From assembly GCA_016714025.1 (NCBI GenBank), contig JADJOB010000002.1, positions 293,501 to 357,500 of the forward strand: a DNA stretch of 64,000 nt, written 5' to 3'. Both the position numbers and the translations under genes were made by a program. This document shows positions 26,850-35,998 of the stretch, in pieces. Source of the stretch: Saprospiraceae bacterium. GTDB taxonomy: Bacteria; Bacteroidota; Bacteroidia; Chitinophagales; Saprospiraceae. Each line of letters starts with the position of its first letter. Positions within the stretch are counted from its first letter, which is position 1. The notes below the pieces were generated by a model, which saw only the letters and a list, made by a program, of their open reading frames with translations, had not been told where the DNA came from and ran no database searches.

Positions 26850-27815
26850 TTACTCTTCTTTAAATTCCCAGGCTGCAGCTTCTTTAGCTTTCACCATCAA
26901 ATCATACAAACGTGAAATTCCTAAACTCGCTCCTTGCTCGTAATCGTACCAGGTTTTAGCCGAACCATCCTGATATGCAATTATCATTGTAAAGGTTTTA
27001 TCTGCACTTTCTTCACCAAATACCTGATTTGTTTTTTGCAATTTCAGATAATTTGCCAAATCAAATATTTGTTTGAACAAGGATTCGTCACTTGTTGCGA
27101 TGTATTTTCCCGGTTCTTCTTCGTTATTTTTAATATTTGCCAATATCATATTGGATGCACTGTCTATTTTCAATTTGTAATCCGGACAACCGCCAAACTG
27201 ACAATAAGAATGCAATTGAATAAAACGAATGTCTTTTTTTTCTGGTCGCGGATTGTATTCCAGAATATTTCCAAACTTATAAATCAAAGTGTCCTTTTTA
27301 ATCAATCCAAGTTTATAATAATCATTATACGTTCGTGGAAGCTTAATTTCCTGCCCATCCCGGATTGATGTGGTTGTTTGTGTTTTAAAATGCCTGAATA
27401 AAATCCACAATTCCTTTTTGCGTTCTTCAATAAAGGGAATAATTAAATTTCCCCGTTCCTTGGGTGGATATACAGAAATCATCGAGAAATTACTTTCCTC
27501 ATCCAATTCATCTTTGCCAAAAATCAGGTAACTCACCTGGTCCTTTTTTTTCGTCCCTGTTACAAATAAATCTGGGATTTCATCGCCATTAAAATCTCCG
27601 ACATACCAGGGTGAATATTCCAAAGAATCCAGATACCATTGATTTTCTTCTTCAGGACATTTAATTCCTAATTCGAAGTTTTTTAACTCATCAAATGTCT
27701 TTTTCAAAAAAATAGAAACTTCTTTATCTAAAGTGAATTCATCAAATGCCTGGGAAAACCCTAAGGTAGTTCTTCCAATCAACAAACCGATTACTGCAGC
27801 TTTATAAAACGACAT
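26850..27815 (-). CDS. Secreted protein with FG-GAP-like and DUF6438-like segments
   Basis: The 321-residue protein has a signal peptide (cleavage near GFSQ). Residues 65-85 contain VGDFNGDEIPDLFVTG, a short calcium-binding-loop motif of the kind seen in integrin/FG-GAP repeats. The C-terminal part (about residues 195-305) has CQFGGCPDYKLKID and later an acidic/aromatic pattern that resembles DUF6438, a Bacteroidota domain of unknown role. I cannot assign a function. It starts 2 bp after the stop of dnaE on the minus strand, so it is probably cotranscribed with it, although a functional link is doubtful. The inverted-repeat array lies directly downstream. Confidence 0.55.
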   Translation of the reverse strand: MSFYKAAVIGLLIGRTTLGFSQAFDEFTLDKEVSIFLKKTFDELKNFELGIKCPEEENQWYLDSLEYSPWYVGDFNGDEIPDLFVTGTKKKDQVSYLIFGKDELDEESNFSMISVYPPKERGNLIIPFIEERKKELWILFRHFKTQTTTSIRDGQEIKLPRTYNDYYKLGLIKKDTLIYKFGNILEYNPRPEKKDIRFIQLHSYCQFGGCPDYKLKIDSASNMILANIKNNEEEPGKYIATSDESLFKQIFDLANYLKLQKTNQVFGEESADKTFTMIIAYQDGSAKTWYDYEQGASLGISRLYDLMVKAKEAAAWEFKEE

Positions 27816-27817
27816 GT

Positions 27818-30800
27818 TTAATTCAATTTATAATTTAATCCCAACTCTTCCAATTCCGCCAGTAACTCACTGCTGACTGATACTTTTTTAGTTGATACAA
27901 ATCCAAGTTGTTGTTCTTGCGCCATATCAATCACTTGCAATTTGAGAGGCATTGTTCCTTTGTGTGCTTTTAGTGATTTATCCATTCGTTTTATTAATTC
28001 ATCGGTTATGGCTTCAAGTCGAATATAAACTGTAAATTTTTTAGTGATGAACGGAATTGCTGAAGATAACAACATCATATTTACTACACGAAATACAATT
28101 TCATCATCATTTTGACGGTATTTAGATTTTTCAAAAAATCCATCAACCATAACTGCTTTTCCGTTTTCAAGCAAGCCTTTGTATTGGAGGTATTGTTCTT
28201 TAAATAATCTGATGGTAACACTGCCAAAATAATCCTGCAATTTAAATATTGCAAATCCATCTCCCTTTTGAGTCGTGCGGTGTTGAACTTCAGCCATCAA
28301 ACCACAAATTCGCAGCCTGTTTCCCAATTTAGATTCTTCCATAAATGTTTCAATCTTATCAAGACTGATTGAATTAATATTCCGAATCTCAAGTTGATAA
28401 TCATCTAATGGATGTGAACTTAAATAAATACCTGCAATCTCTACTTCGTGAGCCAACTTTTCAATACTTGTCCAAGGGGCACACTCCGGTATTTTAGGAA
28501 TCGAAATGTCATTGGCCAATGAATTTCCAAACAATGAAGCCTGTTGCGAATTAATTGAAGCCTGGTATTGACTGCCCCAACGGATCATACATTCAATATA
28601 GCTGGGATATTTATCAATCGGTGCAAAATATTGTGCACGGTGCATGTTGCTAAAACAATCAAATGCACCCCCATAAACAAGACTTTCTATCACTTTTTTA
28701 TTAAAAACTTTTGAACTGAGCCTTTTTGCTAAATCTGCAAAATCTTTAAACAAGCCAAATTCATTGCGTTCAATTAAAATGTCGCTTACCGGTCCTTCTC
28801 CAATCCCTTTTAATGCAGAAAGTCCAAAACGAATCTGCCCCTTTGCATTCACAGTAAATTCCATTTCAGATTCATTGATATCAGGACCCAATACCGTGAG
28901 TTTCATTTTCTGACATTCATTTAAATAGACGCGCAAATCAGAGACATTGCTTTTATTGGCAGTTAAAACTGCAGCCATATACTCTGCAGGATAATGTGCT
29001 TTAAGATAGGCCGTTTGAAATGCCAATACGGAATATGCCGCTGCGTGTGAACGATTAAATCCATACGCTGCAAATTTAGCCATCACTTCAAAAATATCTT
29101 TTGCTTTGGCTTCATCAATTCCTTTTAATCCGGCACGTTCGACAAACAAACTGCTTTGCTTGTCCATTTCTTCTTTCTTCTTTTTACCCATGGCTCTTCG
29201 CAACACATCGGCTTCACCGAGTGAATAATCTGCCATGATTTGAGCCGTTTGCATAATTTGTTCCTGATAGACCATAATGCCATAGGTTGGTTGTAACAAA
29301 GTTTCCAACCAGGGGTGCGGGTATTCTATTTGTTGTTTTTTATTTTTTCGGTTGATAAATTCATCAATAAAAGCCATGGGACCGGGTCTAAAAAGTGCAT
29401 TCATGGCGATGATATCTTCAATCCCGTTCGGTTTTAAACTTTTTAGATTTGAACGCATACCCTCACTTTCAAACTGAAATATACCGGTTGTATTTCCCTT
29501 TTGAAAAAGCTCTAATGTTAACGGATCATCCAACGGAATTTCATCCAATTGGATTTGCTTTTCTGAACCATGACGTTTTACAATATTGCTCAATGCATCC
29601 TGGATAATTGAAAGTGTATTCAATCCAAGAAAATCCATTTTCAGCAAGCCGGTATATTCAATGACATTCCCTTCAACTTGTGTGACCAATAAATCGGTAT
29701 CTTTTGCGGTACATACCGGAATGAATTTGGCAATGTCATCAGGAGCAATAATAATTCCGGCTGCATGAACTCCGGTATTGCGTACTGAACCTTCCACTTT
29801 CATGGCCATTTCCAACACCTCTGATTCAAGATTTTTTAATTTTAAAATATTTCGCAAATCCTGAACCTTGCTTTTTTCTTCGGGTGTAAACTCTTCCAGA
29901 TTATTGGCTTTATCATCTAAAATATTTTTTAGATTGATGCCGGGTCTGGTTGGGACCAATTTTGCAAGTCTGTCAGAAATTGACAGATCTAATTTTTTAA
30001 CCCGGGCCACATCACGAATCGAAGATTTGGCAGCCATGGTTCCAAAAGTTACAATTTGAGCTACCTGATTTTTTCCATATTTTTGAACGACATAATCCAA
30101 GACTTTTTGTCGCCCGCGATCATCAAAATCAATATCAATATCAGGCCATGAAATCCGCTCCGGATTTAAAAAACGTTCAAAAAGTAAATTGTATTTAATT
30201 GGATCAATATCCGTTATCGTCAAACAATAAGCAACTGCCGATCCTGCGGCACTTCCTCTGCCGGGTCCAACACTAACTCCCAATTCTCTTGCAGCACGAA
30301 TAAAATCCTGGACAATTAAAAAATATCCTGCAAAATTCATTTTCTCAATAACCGATAACTCAAATTGCAAGCGGGTTTCCAATTGTGAATCAATCTGGCC
30401 ATACCGTTTTTTAGCTCCCGTAAAAACTAAATGTTCGAGGTATTCATTTTGAGTGGTGAATGGCCGTGGAATTGGAAAATTAGGCAACAACACATCGCGT
30501 TCGAGGTTTGGATAAAAACAGCGACCTGCAATTTCAGCAGTTTGTTCCACTGCAAATGGAACATCCTTGAATTGCATCAACATTTGATCGGTAGTCTTAA
30601 AATAAAAATCCGAACTCGGAAATTGAAAGCGATCTACTTCTTCAACATTGGAGTTGGTATTAATACATAACAAAATATCATGAGGAAGGTAATCGGCTTC
30701 TTCAAGATAGTGTACATCATTGGTTGCAATGACTTTTAAATTGTATTTTTTTGCAAATCCCAATAAGGTTTGATTAATCTGTTCCTGACTGACACCGGAT

Positions 30801-31366
30801 CCATCAATGTCATCACAACCTCGATGTCTTTGCAATTCGATATAAAAATCTTCACCAAATAAATCCATCCACCAGTTAAGTTTCGATTCTGCCAAAGCCA
30901 GATTGCCTTTGACGATCGCTTGTGGAATTTCAGCTCCGACACAACAACTGGTTGCGATCAATCCTTCATGGTATTTCAGCAATAATTCTTTATCGATTCG
31001 TGGAAATTTGCCATAAAGACCTTCGATAAAACCTAAGGAACATAATTTTGAGAGGTTTTCGTAACCCGTTTGATTTTTTGCCAGTAATAATTGATGATAC
31101 CGTTCGTCTTTCTCGCCAGCGCTTTTCGCAAAACTATGCCTGTGACGATCCGGAACCAGGTAAAACTCACAACCAAGGATCGGTTTTAGTCCGTTGGCTT
31201 TGGCTTCTTTCACAAAACTGAAACAGCCAAACATATTGCCGTGATCGGTTAGTGCAACTGCCTTTTGACCATCAGAAGCAGCTTTTTTCATCAAAGAGGC
31301 TATATCAGTCGCTCCATCAAGCAAAGAAAACTGGGTATGGCAGTGTAAATGGCAAAATTCGGGCAT
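27818..31366 (-). CDS. dnaE: DNA polymerase III subunit alpha
   Basis: The 1182-residue length is normal for DnaE. It opens with the PHP domain (HCHTQFSLLDGA, LTDHGNMFG), followed by the palm with catalytic acidic residues in PDIDIDFDDRGR, the fingers region (FPRPGPMAFIDEF-like LFRPGPMAF), helix-hairpin-helix and an OB-fold (MAEVQHRTTQKGDG). It is the replicative polymerase subunit of the DNA polymerase III holoenzyme in the cytoplasm. A TACCTTTG box at 31385-31392 on the minus strand lies 18 bp upstream of the start. The next gene downstream begins 2 bp after its stop. Confidence 0.97.
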   Translation of the reverse strand: MPEFCHLHCHTQFSLLDGATDIASLMKKAASDGQKAVALTDHGNMFGCFSFVKEAKANGLKPILGCEFYLVPDRHRHSFAKSAGEKDERYHQLLLAKNQTGYENLSKLCSLGFIEGLYGKFPRIDKELLLKYHEGLIATSCCVGAEIPQAIVKGNLALAESKLNWWMDLFGEDFYIELQRHRGCDDIDGSGVSQEQINQTLLGFAKKYNLKVIATNDVHYLEEADYLPHDILLCINTNSNVEEVDRFQFPSSDFYFKTTDQMLMQFKDVPFAVEQTAEIAGRCFYPNLERDVLLPNFPIPRPFTTQNEYLEHLVFTGAKKRYGQIDSQLETRLQFELSVIEKMNFAGYFLIVQDFIRAARELGVSVGPGRGSAAGSAVAYCLTITDIDPIKYNLLFERFLNPERISWPDIDIDFDDRGRQKVLDYVVQKYGKNQVAQIVTFGTMAAKSSIRDVARVKKLDLSISDRLAKLVPTRPGINLKNILDDKANNLEEFTPEEKSKVQDLRNILKLKNLESEVLEMAMKVEGSVRNTGVHAAGIIIAPDDIAKFIPVCTAKDTDLLVTQVEGNVIEYTGLLKMDFLGLNTLSIIQDALSNIVKRHGSEKQIQLDEIPLDDPLTLELFQKGNTTGIFQFESEGMRSNLKSLKPNGIEDIIAMNALFRPGPMAFIDEFINRKNKKQQIEYPHPWLETLLQPTYGIMVYQEQIMQTAQIMADYSLGEADVLRRAMGKKKKEEMDKQSSLFVERAGLKGIDEAKAKDIFEVMAKFAAYGFNRSHAAAYSVLAFQTAYLKAHYPAEYMAAVLTANKSNVSDLRVYLNECQKMKLTVLGPDINESEMEFTVNAKGQIRFGLSALKGIGEGPVSDILIERNEFGLFKDFADLAKRLSSKVFNKKVIESLVYGGAFDCFSNMHRAQYFAPIDKYPSYIECMIRWGSQYQASINSQQASLFGNSLANDISIPKIPECAPWTSIEKLAHEVEIAGIYLSSHPLDDYQLEIRNINSISLDKIETFMEESKLGNRLRICGLMAEVQHRTTQKGDGFAIFKLQDYFGSVTIRLFKEQYLQYKGLLENGKAVMVDGFFEKSKYRQNDDEIVFRVVNMMLLSSAIPFITKKFTVYIRLEAITDELIKRMDKSLKAHKGTMPLKLQVIDMAQEQQLGFVSTKKVSVSSELLAELEELGLNYKLN

Positions 31367-31811
31367 GGTTTAAATTCTGGTTGGCAAAGGTAGGGAATGG
31401 AAATGAGGCTTAAAGATTCTTATAAAAGTAAAAAAAATTGATCGCAAATGGAGCTATTTACCGCCAAAACAATAAATATTGTCTTTTAGGCTTACTTATA
31501 CCAGACTCGCGAATCCAGATTATCCTTGAATTACAAGAGTTTAATACAATGGTCTCCTTAGATCAAATTCTAAATTGTAAATTTATTTTCGATAATTTAT
31601 TACAAAAACCTGCTAAGAATTTTCAATTGAAGCTGTTCAAATTAACCAATTCATACAATATTGGAATTGGGATAAAATTCAAACCAATAAATTAAACAGA
31701 AAAAAAGTTCTTCAAATAAATAATATTACAGATATTTATTGTTTGATATTTGATTTAGTAATCCATTTATCTTGTTTAATTTCCTCATTTTACCAAATTA
31801 AAATTACTTCA
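31367..31811. other. Intergenic stretch upstream of the T9SS calcium-binding protein
   Basis: This AT-rich gap holds the dnaE promoter-like box (31385-31392, minus strand). A frame of 85 codons at 31438-31695 begins with TTG, lacks resemblance to any family I know and is not counted as a gene. No terminator or RNA was recognised. Confidence 0.4.
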
Positions 31812-33275
31812 ATGAAACAAATTCCGAATTCTAGCTCTCGTCCCAAATTCATGGATTTTCTATTGATTTTAATGCTTTTAATTCCAACTGGTATGTTGGT
31901 GGCTGCTAAACCGCTAAATGCAATTAAAATTAATAGCACCTCAAACGTATTGAATCTGCCGCCTGGTTGTCCATGTTCTTCGGGTTCCATCAATGGCAGT
32001 TTTGAAACCAATTGTGTTTCAAACAGTTCAATTAGTTTCACTGGTTCTTGTTTTGGATGGTCAACGAATGACTCGAATTTTGAAATCTGGGGAAATGGAA
32101 ATGAAGGAGTTGCCCCTTACCATGGATCCAATTACATTGAAATTAATTCAAATTTTCCAAGTACCATTTATCAGGATTTTGCCACCTGCGATGGGGAGAA
32201 CTATTATTGGCAAATTGCCCACAGAGGCCGGCTTGGTACTCAAAATGCCGTTTTTGAAATTGGCCCGACGGGAGGTCCTTTTACTACTTTAGCTTCCATG
32301 ACAGATGGTACTAGTTGGCAATTATACACTGGAAACTATGCAATACCTTCCGGACAAACTATTTCACGTTTGAGAATCAGAGGAGTTTCTGGTGGTTCAG
32401 TAGGTAATTTTGTCGATGCCGTTGCTTTTGTTCCAAGTGCTGCTTGTATTTCAACCGACAATGATGGAGATGGCTACAGTCCGGTTTATGGGGATTGCAA
32501 TGACAACAATTCTGCTATTTATCCTTGCAGGGCTGAATTATGCAACAACATTGATGATAATTGCAATGGATTTGTCGATGAAGGAACTGATTCCGATGGC
32601 GATGGCATTACATATTGTTTTGACAATTGTCCAAACAATTATAATCCAAATCAGGCCGATTCAGACTGTGATGGCGTAGGAGATGTTTGTGATGTTTGTC
32701 CTGGAGGCAATGATAAAGTAGACAACAACAACGATGGCAGACCGGATTGTAAATATCCGCCTTCCAACATCAATCAAATCATCAATGCCTGGAAATGCAG
32801 CAGCAATACCAAAGTACAAGTATGCAGCAAATCACCTGGAGGATATAAAACAGTTTGTACCTATTTATCAGCTGTTCAAAATCACATCAATGCAGGAGGT
32901 TATTTAGGCCCTTGCAATAATGCAGGTTGCGGTGGTGGAAATTTGAAAAGCATCGAGAAAAATGAATTTATGTCAGGTGAAGAAGTGGTTTACGAATATG
33001 ATCTTACCGCTTCAGATTATCAGGGCATCGAACTCTACCCGAATCCTGCTCAAAATATGTTGTATGTTAAAATACAATCCAATTCCGGCGATCCGGTTGT
33101 ACTCGTTTTATATAATAATATCGGACAAAAACTGTTTGCAGAAACCTATTCAATGAATCATCAAAATGAACTGGTAAATCCAGTTGGAATTTCTAATTTT
33201 TCAAATGGTTTGTATTTTGTAAAAATCATGAATGGTACCGAAAGAGAAGTAAAATCATTTACAATTCAAAAATAA
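31812..33275 (+). CDS. Secreted protein with MopE-like and thrombospondin type 3 calcium motifs, T9SS sorting domain
   Basis: The product has 487 residues from the ATG at 31812, chosen because it puts the signal peptide (FLLILMLLIPTGMLVAAK) at the right place; an earlier ATG at 31743 would add 23 residues. A Cys-containing beta domain (about residues 45-215) is followed by a MopE-type metal motif (DGDCNDNNSAIYP-like, CNNIDDNCNG) and thrombospondin type 3 Asp-rich repeats (DSDGDGI, DNCPNN, DSDCDGVGDVCD) that bind calcium. The C-terminal 80 residues are a T9SS sorting domain (IELYPNPAQNMLYV, GLYFVKIMNG). It is probably attached to or released from the cell surface; no enzyme domain is seen. Confidence 0.85.
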   Translation: MKQIPNSSSRPKFMDFLLILMLLIPTGMLVAAKPLNAIKINSTSNVLNLPPGCPCSSGSINGSFETNCVSNSSISFTGSCFGWSTNDSNFEIWGNGNEGVAPYHGSNYIEINSNFPSTIYQDFATCDGENYYWQIAHRGRLGTQNAVFEIGPTGGPFTTLASMTDGTSWQLYTGNYAIPSGQTISRLRIRGVSGGSVGNFVDAVAFVPSAACISTDNDGDGYSPVYGDCNDNNSAIYPCRAELCNNIDDNCNGFVDEGTDSDGDGITYCFDNCPNNYNPNQADSDCDGVGDVCDVCPGGNDKVDNNNDGRPDCKYPPSNINQIINAWKCSSNTKVQVCSKSPGGYKTVCTYLSAVQNHINAGGYLGPCNNAGCGGGNLKSIEKNEFMSGEEVVYEYDLTASDYQGIELYPNPAQNMLYVKIQSNSGDPVVLVLYNNIGQKLFAETYSMNHQNELVNPVGISNFSNGLYFVKIMNGTEREVKSFTIQK

Positions 33276-33305
33276 TTCTGTTGTAAGACAGACTTTATTT
33301 GATTT

Positions 33306-33342
33306 AATAACAAAGGAGGTAAAATTTGCCTCCTTTGTTATT
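33306..33342 (+). terminator. Intrinsic terminator-like hairpin
   Basis: A 14-bp perfect stem (AATAACAAAGGAGG paired with CCTCCTTTGTTATT) encloses a 9-nt loop. It begins 30 bp after the stop of the T9SS calcium-binding protein gene and is followed by a short AT-rich tail. The position and strength make it the likely end of that transcript. Confidence 0.85.
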
Positions 33343-33430
33343 TATATATAATTGAAACAGAAGGTGTCTTGCAATCAAGTTAGCGTGAACACCCTTTTGT
33401 ATTAAAGTATGTTTCCTTTAATGTTCTTCT

Positions 33431-33773
33431 GAACCCCAAACACCTTGAAAGGGGCTTTTGCTTTATGTGCTGAGCAAAATATTTTTTTCAAATTACATTA
33501 ATAATCGAATCATTCAATGAAGTAATATCCTAAGCCCCTTTCAAGGGGTTGGGCGTTCGAGTAATGTCCAATGCTTGCAATTTCTTCTAGATAAAAAACA
33601 CATTAATATTTCAAAACAAAGTTTGTACTCCATGCATGTTCTTCTGAACCCCAAACCCCTTGAAAGGGGATTTTGCTTTATGTGCTGAGCAAAATATTTT
33701 TTTCAAATTACATTAATAATCGATTCATTCAATGAAGTAATATCCTAAGCCCCTTTCAAGGGGTTGGGGGTTC
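33431..33773. repeat. Second locus of the nested inverted-repeat family, two copies
   Basis: Two copies at 33431-33558 and 33646-33773 (period 215 bp) are bounded by GAACCCC...AAGGGGCTTT on the left and AAGCCCCTTTCAAGGGG...GTTC on the right, the same arms as at 26156-26765 but turned outside in. The interiors of the two copies (with GCTTTATGTGCTGAGCAAAA) are nearly identical to each other and differ from the interiors of the first locus. The flanking words ATGTTCTTCT on the left and GAGTAATGTC on the right are shared by both copies. The remainder of the 33276-33988 gap has the terminator, a promoter candidate and otherwise nothing recognised. Confidence 0.88.
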
Positions 33774-33932
33774 GAGTAATGTCAAATAGTATGAGAAAAC
33801 CATCCTCATATAGAAAATAAACTCTTCTTGCAGTCCTTATATTCTCAAGATATTTTACATTAAAATTAATTTTGTTAGCGAAATGAAAATTTCAATTAAA
33901 ATCCATCTCCTGGTAAAAATAAAAATGGATCA

Positions 33933-33963
33933 TTGTGATCATTAGGTTTTTGTAATATCTTTG
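33933..33963 (+). promoter_or_regulatory. Bacteroidota-type promoter
   Basis: TTG at 33933-33935 and TATCTTTG at 33956-33963 are separated by 20 bp, which fits the -33/-7 consensus TTTG...TAnnTTTG of Bacteroidota sigma-A. The start codon of the following gene is 25 bp downstream at 33989. Confidence 0.65.
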
Positions 33964-33988
33964 GAAACAATCATTAAAACCAATTGCA

Positions 33989-34615
33989 ATGAATCTAAAA
34001 TTTGCCCTTGTGATATTAAGCATGATAAGCTATAAATCCTACAGCCAGGATCCGTTCCCAAACTATCTTAAAGAAGCTACAGATTTTTATACTGCTAAGA
34101 ATTATAAACAAGCTCAAATGAGTTTGCAGGATGCTATTAACGAACTCAACAAGCTCATGTCTGATCAAATCGGAAATGTACTGCCGGCAGAAATCAATGG
34201 TCTGCAATCAGTAGAAGGTGGATCATCCAGTACCGGATTGGGAGCTATGGGCGGTAGCCAAATCAGCAAACAATATAAAAATCCAACGCTTGATGAAAAT
34301 GAAGCAGAAATTCAGATTTTAGCTAATTCTCCCATGATGAGCGCCATGAGCATGTATTTATCCAATCCTTCTTTAATGGGAGAAGGTGCAAAAAGCGTCC
34401 GGGTTGGAACCCAACGAGCCATTTTAAAAACTGAAATGATGGATTATTATGGCAACAACGATGTTTCAAAAAAAATCAGATCTACACAGATCCAAATACC
34501 ATTAAGCCAAACCTTGATTACAATCCAGGTCAAAGGCTTTGCAAACGAACAAGCTGAATTGGCTTTTGCTGCTAAACTGGATCTTGCCAAAATCAAACAA
34601 GCTGTTGGAGAGTAG
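33989..34615 (+). CDS. Hypothetical secreted protein
   Basis: The 208-residue product has a signal peptide (cleavage near YSQD). A helix-turn-helix pair with TPR-like spacing (ATDFYTAKNYKQAQMSLQDAINELNKL) is at about residues 30-57. A Gly/Ser-rich linker (about 72-88) follows, then a mixed domain with methionine-rich helices (SPMMSAMSMYLS) and a C-terminal beta-alpha part. I do not recognise the family. It is monocistronic, with its own promoter candidate at 33933-33963, and lies between two repeat-rich gaps. Base composition matches its neighbours and the frame is intact. It is probably periplasmic or outer-membrane associated. Confidence 0.6.
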   Translation: MNLKFALVILSMISYKSYSQDPFPNYLKEATDFYTAKNYKQAQMSLQDAINELNKLMSDQIGNVLPAEINGLQSVEGGSSSTGLGAMGGSQISKQYKNPTLDENEAEIQILANSPMMSAMSMYLSNPSLMGEGAKSVRVGTQRAILKTEMMDYYGNNDVSKKIRSTQIQIPLSQTLITIQVKGFANEQAELAFAAKLDLAKIKQAVGE

Positions 34616-34628
34616 ATTGGGGAGGATG

Positions 34629-34737
34629 AATTAAGAATTAAGAATTAAGAATTAAGAATTAAAAATTACGAATTATTGGAGCGTAGCGTACATCCCGCGT
34701 ACTCGCGGGACAAATTACGGGAGTGTAGGGAACATCC
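34629..34737. repeat. Mosaic intergenic repeat (copy 1)
   Basis: Five TTAAGAATTA words are followed by GGAGCGTAGCGTACATCCCG, a small hairpin TCCCGCG-TACT-CGCGGGA (34693-34710), then a second partial unit GGGAGTGTAGGGAACATCC. A copy lies at 39113-39233. The remaining part of the gap to 35197 holds short word repeats such as CATTGAACATTG (34893-34935) and TCAACTATCAACT (35036-35057), plus the promoter at 35142-35171; no gene was recognised. Confidence 0.75.
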
Positions 34738-35141
34738 TTTGTAACTAAGGAACAAATTAAGCGGCCCTTCAGGAACAAAATTTAATTTATAGAAAGAAAA
34801 GACGTGAATTTATACCATAATAAATATTTCAGTTGCAGCAAATTCCAACTACCATATTCCATCAAATAAAGTCCTATGTTTAAAAGGATCTTTCATTGAA
34901 CATTGCACATTGAGCATTGCTCATTGAACATTAAAAAACTTGCCTAGATAAATAATGCTCAAAAAAGAAAAAGCTACCATCATCAACACGATCTTTAATT
35001 TATTTAAAAAATCAAGCTATTTGAAGTAAGGACATCCTATCAACTCTCAACTATCAACTATTTTATACTCCAAAATACATATTACAAAATAAAACACTTT
35101 ATAATTAATTGTAATATAACATTATATATATTATTACCCCC

Positions 35142-35171
35142 TTGGCGGTTTCAAAATTGGTATTATTTTTG
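35142..35171 (+). promoter_or_regulatory. Bacteroidota-type promoter
   Basis: TTG at 35142-35144 and TATTTTTG at 35164-35171 are spaced by exactly 19 bp, a good match to the Bacteroidota -33/-7 consensus. The ATG of the glucosaminidase gene is 26 bp downstream. Confidence 0.7.
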
Positions 35172-35197
35172 CATCTGTAAAGCGAATCATTACCAAA

Positions 35198-35917
35198 ATG
35201 AAATTAGTGCCCCCATATCATCCCATTTTAAGGCTATTGGTTATGCCTTTCGTTTTATTCCTGATGGTCTCTGCCCGTCCGGTTTCTGTTCAGGAAAAAT
35301 ACATCGAACAATTTAAATTTCTTGCTATCAGCGAAATGGATCGCAGCGGCATCCCTGCCAGTATTAAAATGGCACAAGGACTGCTTGAATCCATGGCCGG
35401 TCGCAGTGAACTTGCCATTCAGGCAAATAATCATTTTGGCATTAAATGTAAAAACAATTGGAACGGAGAAACCTATCAATACGAAGATGATGATTACAAT
35501 GCTTCCGGTCAGTTGATTGCTTCTTGTTTTCGATCCTATTCTTCAGCCATTGATTCCTATAAAGACCACAGCGATTTTTTAATGAATCGCCCCCGTTACA
35601 AAGAATTATTTAGTCTTTCTAAAACAGATTATACTTCATGGGCTTATGGACTTAAAAGGTGTGGATATGCAACCGATCCCAATTATGCCGAACGATTAAT
35701 TCGCACAATTCAAAAATACAATCTGGATTTATTGGATTATAAAACGGAGCTAAAAGAAGAATTGATTGTTGAAACTCCTAAAAGAGAAATTCATACTATG
35801 GAATCTCTTCAAAACAAAATGATTAAACCGATTTTTGTTTCAAACCCGGTTAAAAAATCTATTCCTGCAAAAACTATAAAAGGAGTACAAAAGAAGAAAC
35901 GCAAGTCAAGAATTTAG
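35198..35917 (+). CDS. Secreted glucosaminidase-domain protein (FlgJ/LytG-like)
   Basis: The 239-residue protein has an N-terminal signal sequence and a glucosaminidase domain (about residues 28-175). The catalytic Glu is in QGLLESMAGRSELA; NNHFGIKC and the Tyr-rich end YGLKRCGYATDPNYAERLI are family hallmarks. It would cut the glycan backbone of peptidoglycan during growth or cell separation. The C-terminal 60 residues are basic (KKSIPAK, KKKRKSRI) and lack the LysM repeats that often follow in Bacteroidota relatives, so wall binding may rely on charge. It has its own promoter candidate and is convergent with pdxA. Confidence 0.88.
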   Translation: MKLVPPYHPILRLLVMPFVLFLMVSARPVSVQEKYIEQFKFLAISEMDRSGIPASIKMAQGLLESMAGRSELAIQANNHFGIKCKNNWNGETYQYEDDDYNASGQLIASCFRSYSSAIDSYKDHSDFLMNRPRYKELFSLSKTDYTSWAYGLKRCGYATDPNYAERLIRTIQKYNLDLLDYKTELKEELIVETPKREIHTMESLQNKMIKPIFVSNPVKKSIPAKTIKGVQKKKRKSRI

Positions 35918-35998
35918 TAACTTTGCCCCAGCCAAAGTTGTCGGGGTCTAAGTAAACCAATCTCAAACCTAGACGAATGATAATAGAGTGATTTTAAC

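Noticed and set aside
31438..31695. 85-codon frame starting with TTG upstream of the T9SS calcium-binding protein
   Set aside because: It has no ATG, no family resemblance and lies in an AT-rich gap; it is probably chance.
35919..35939. Weak hairpin AACTTTG-CAAAGTT after the glucosaminidase gene
   Set aside because: The stem is only 7 bp with no T-run, so I do not call a terminator.
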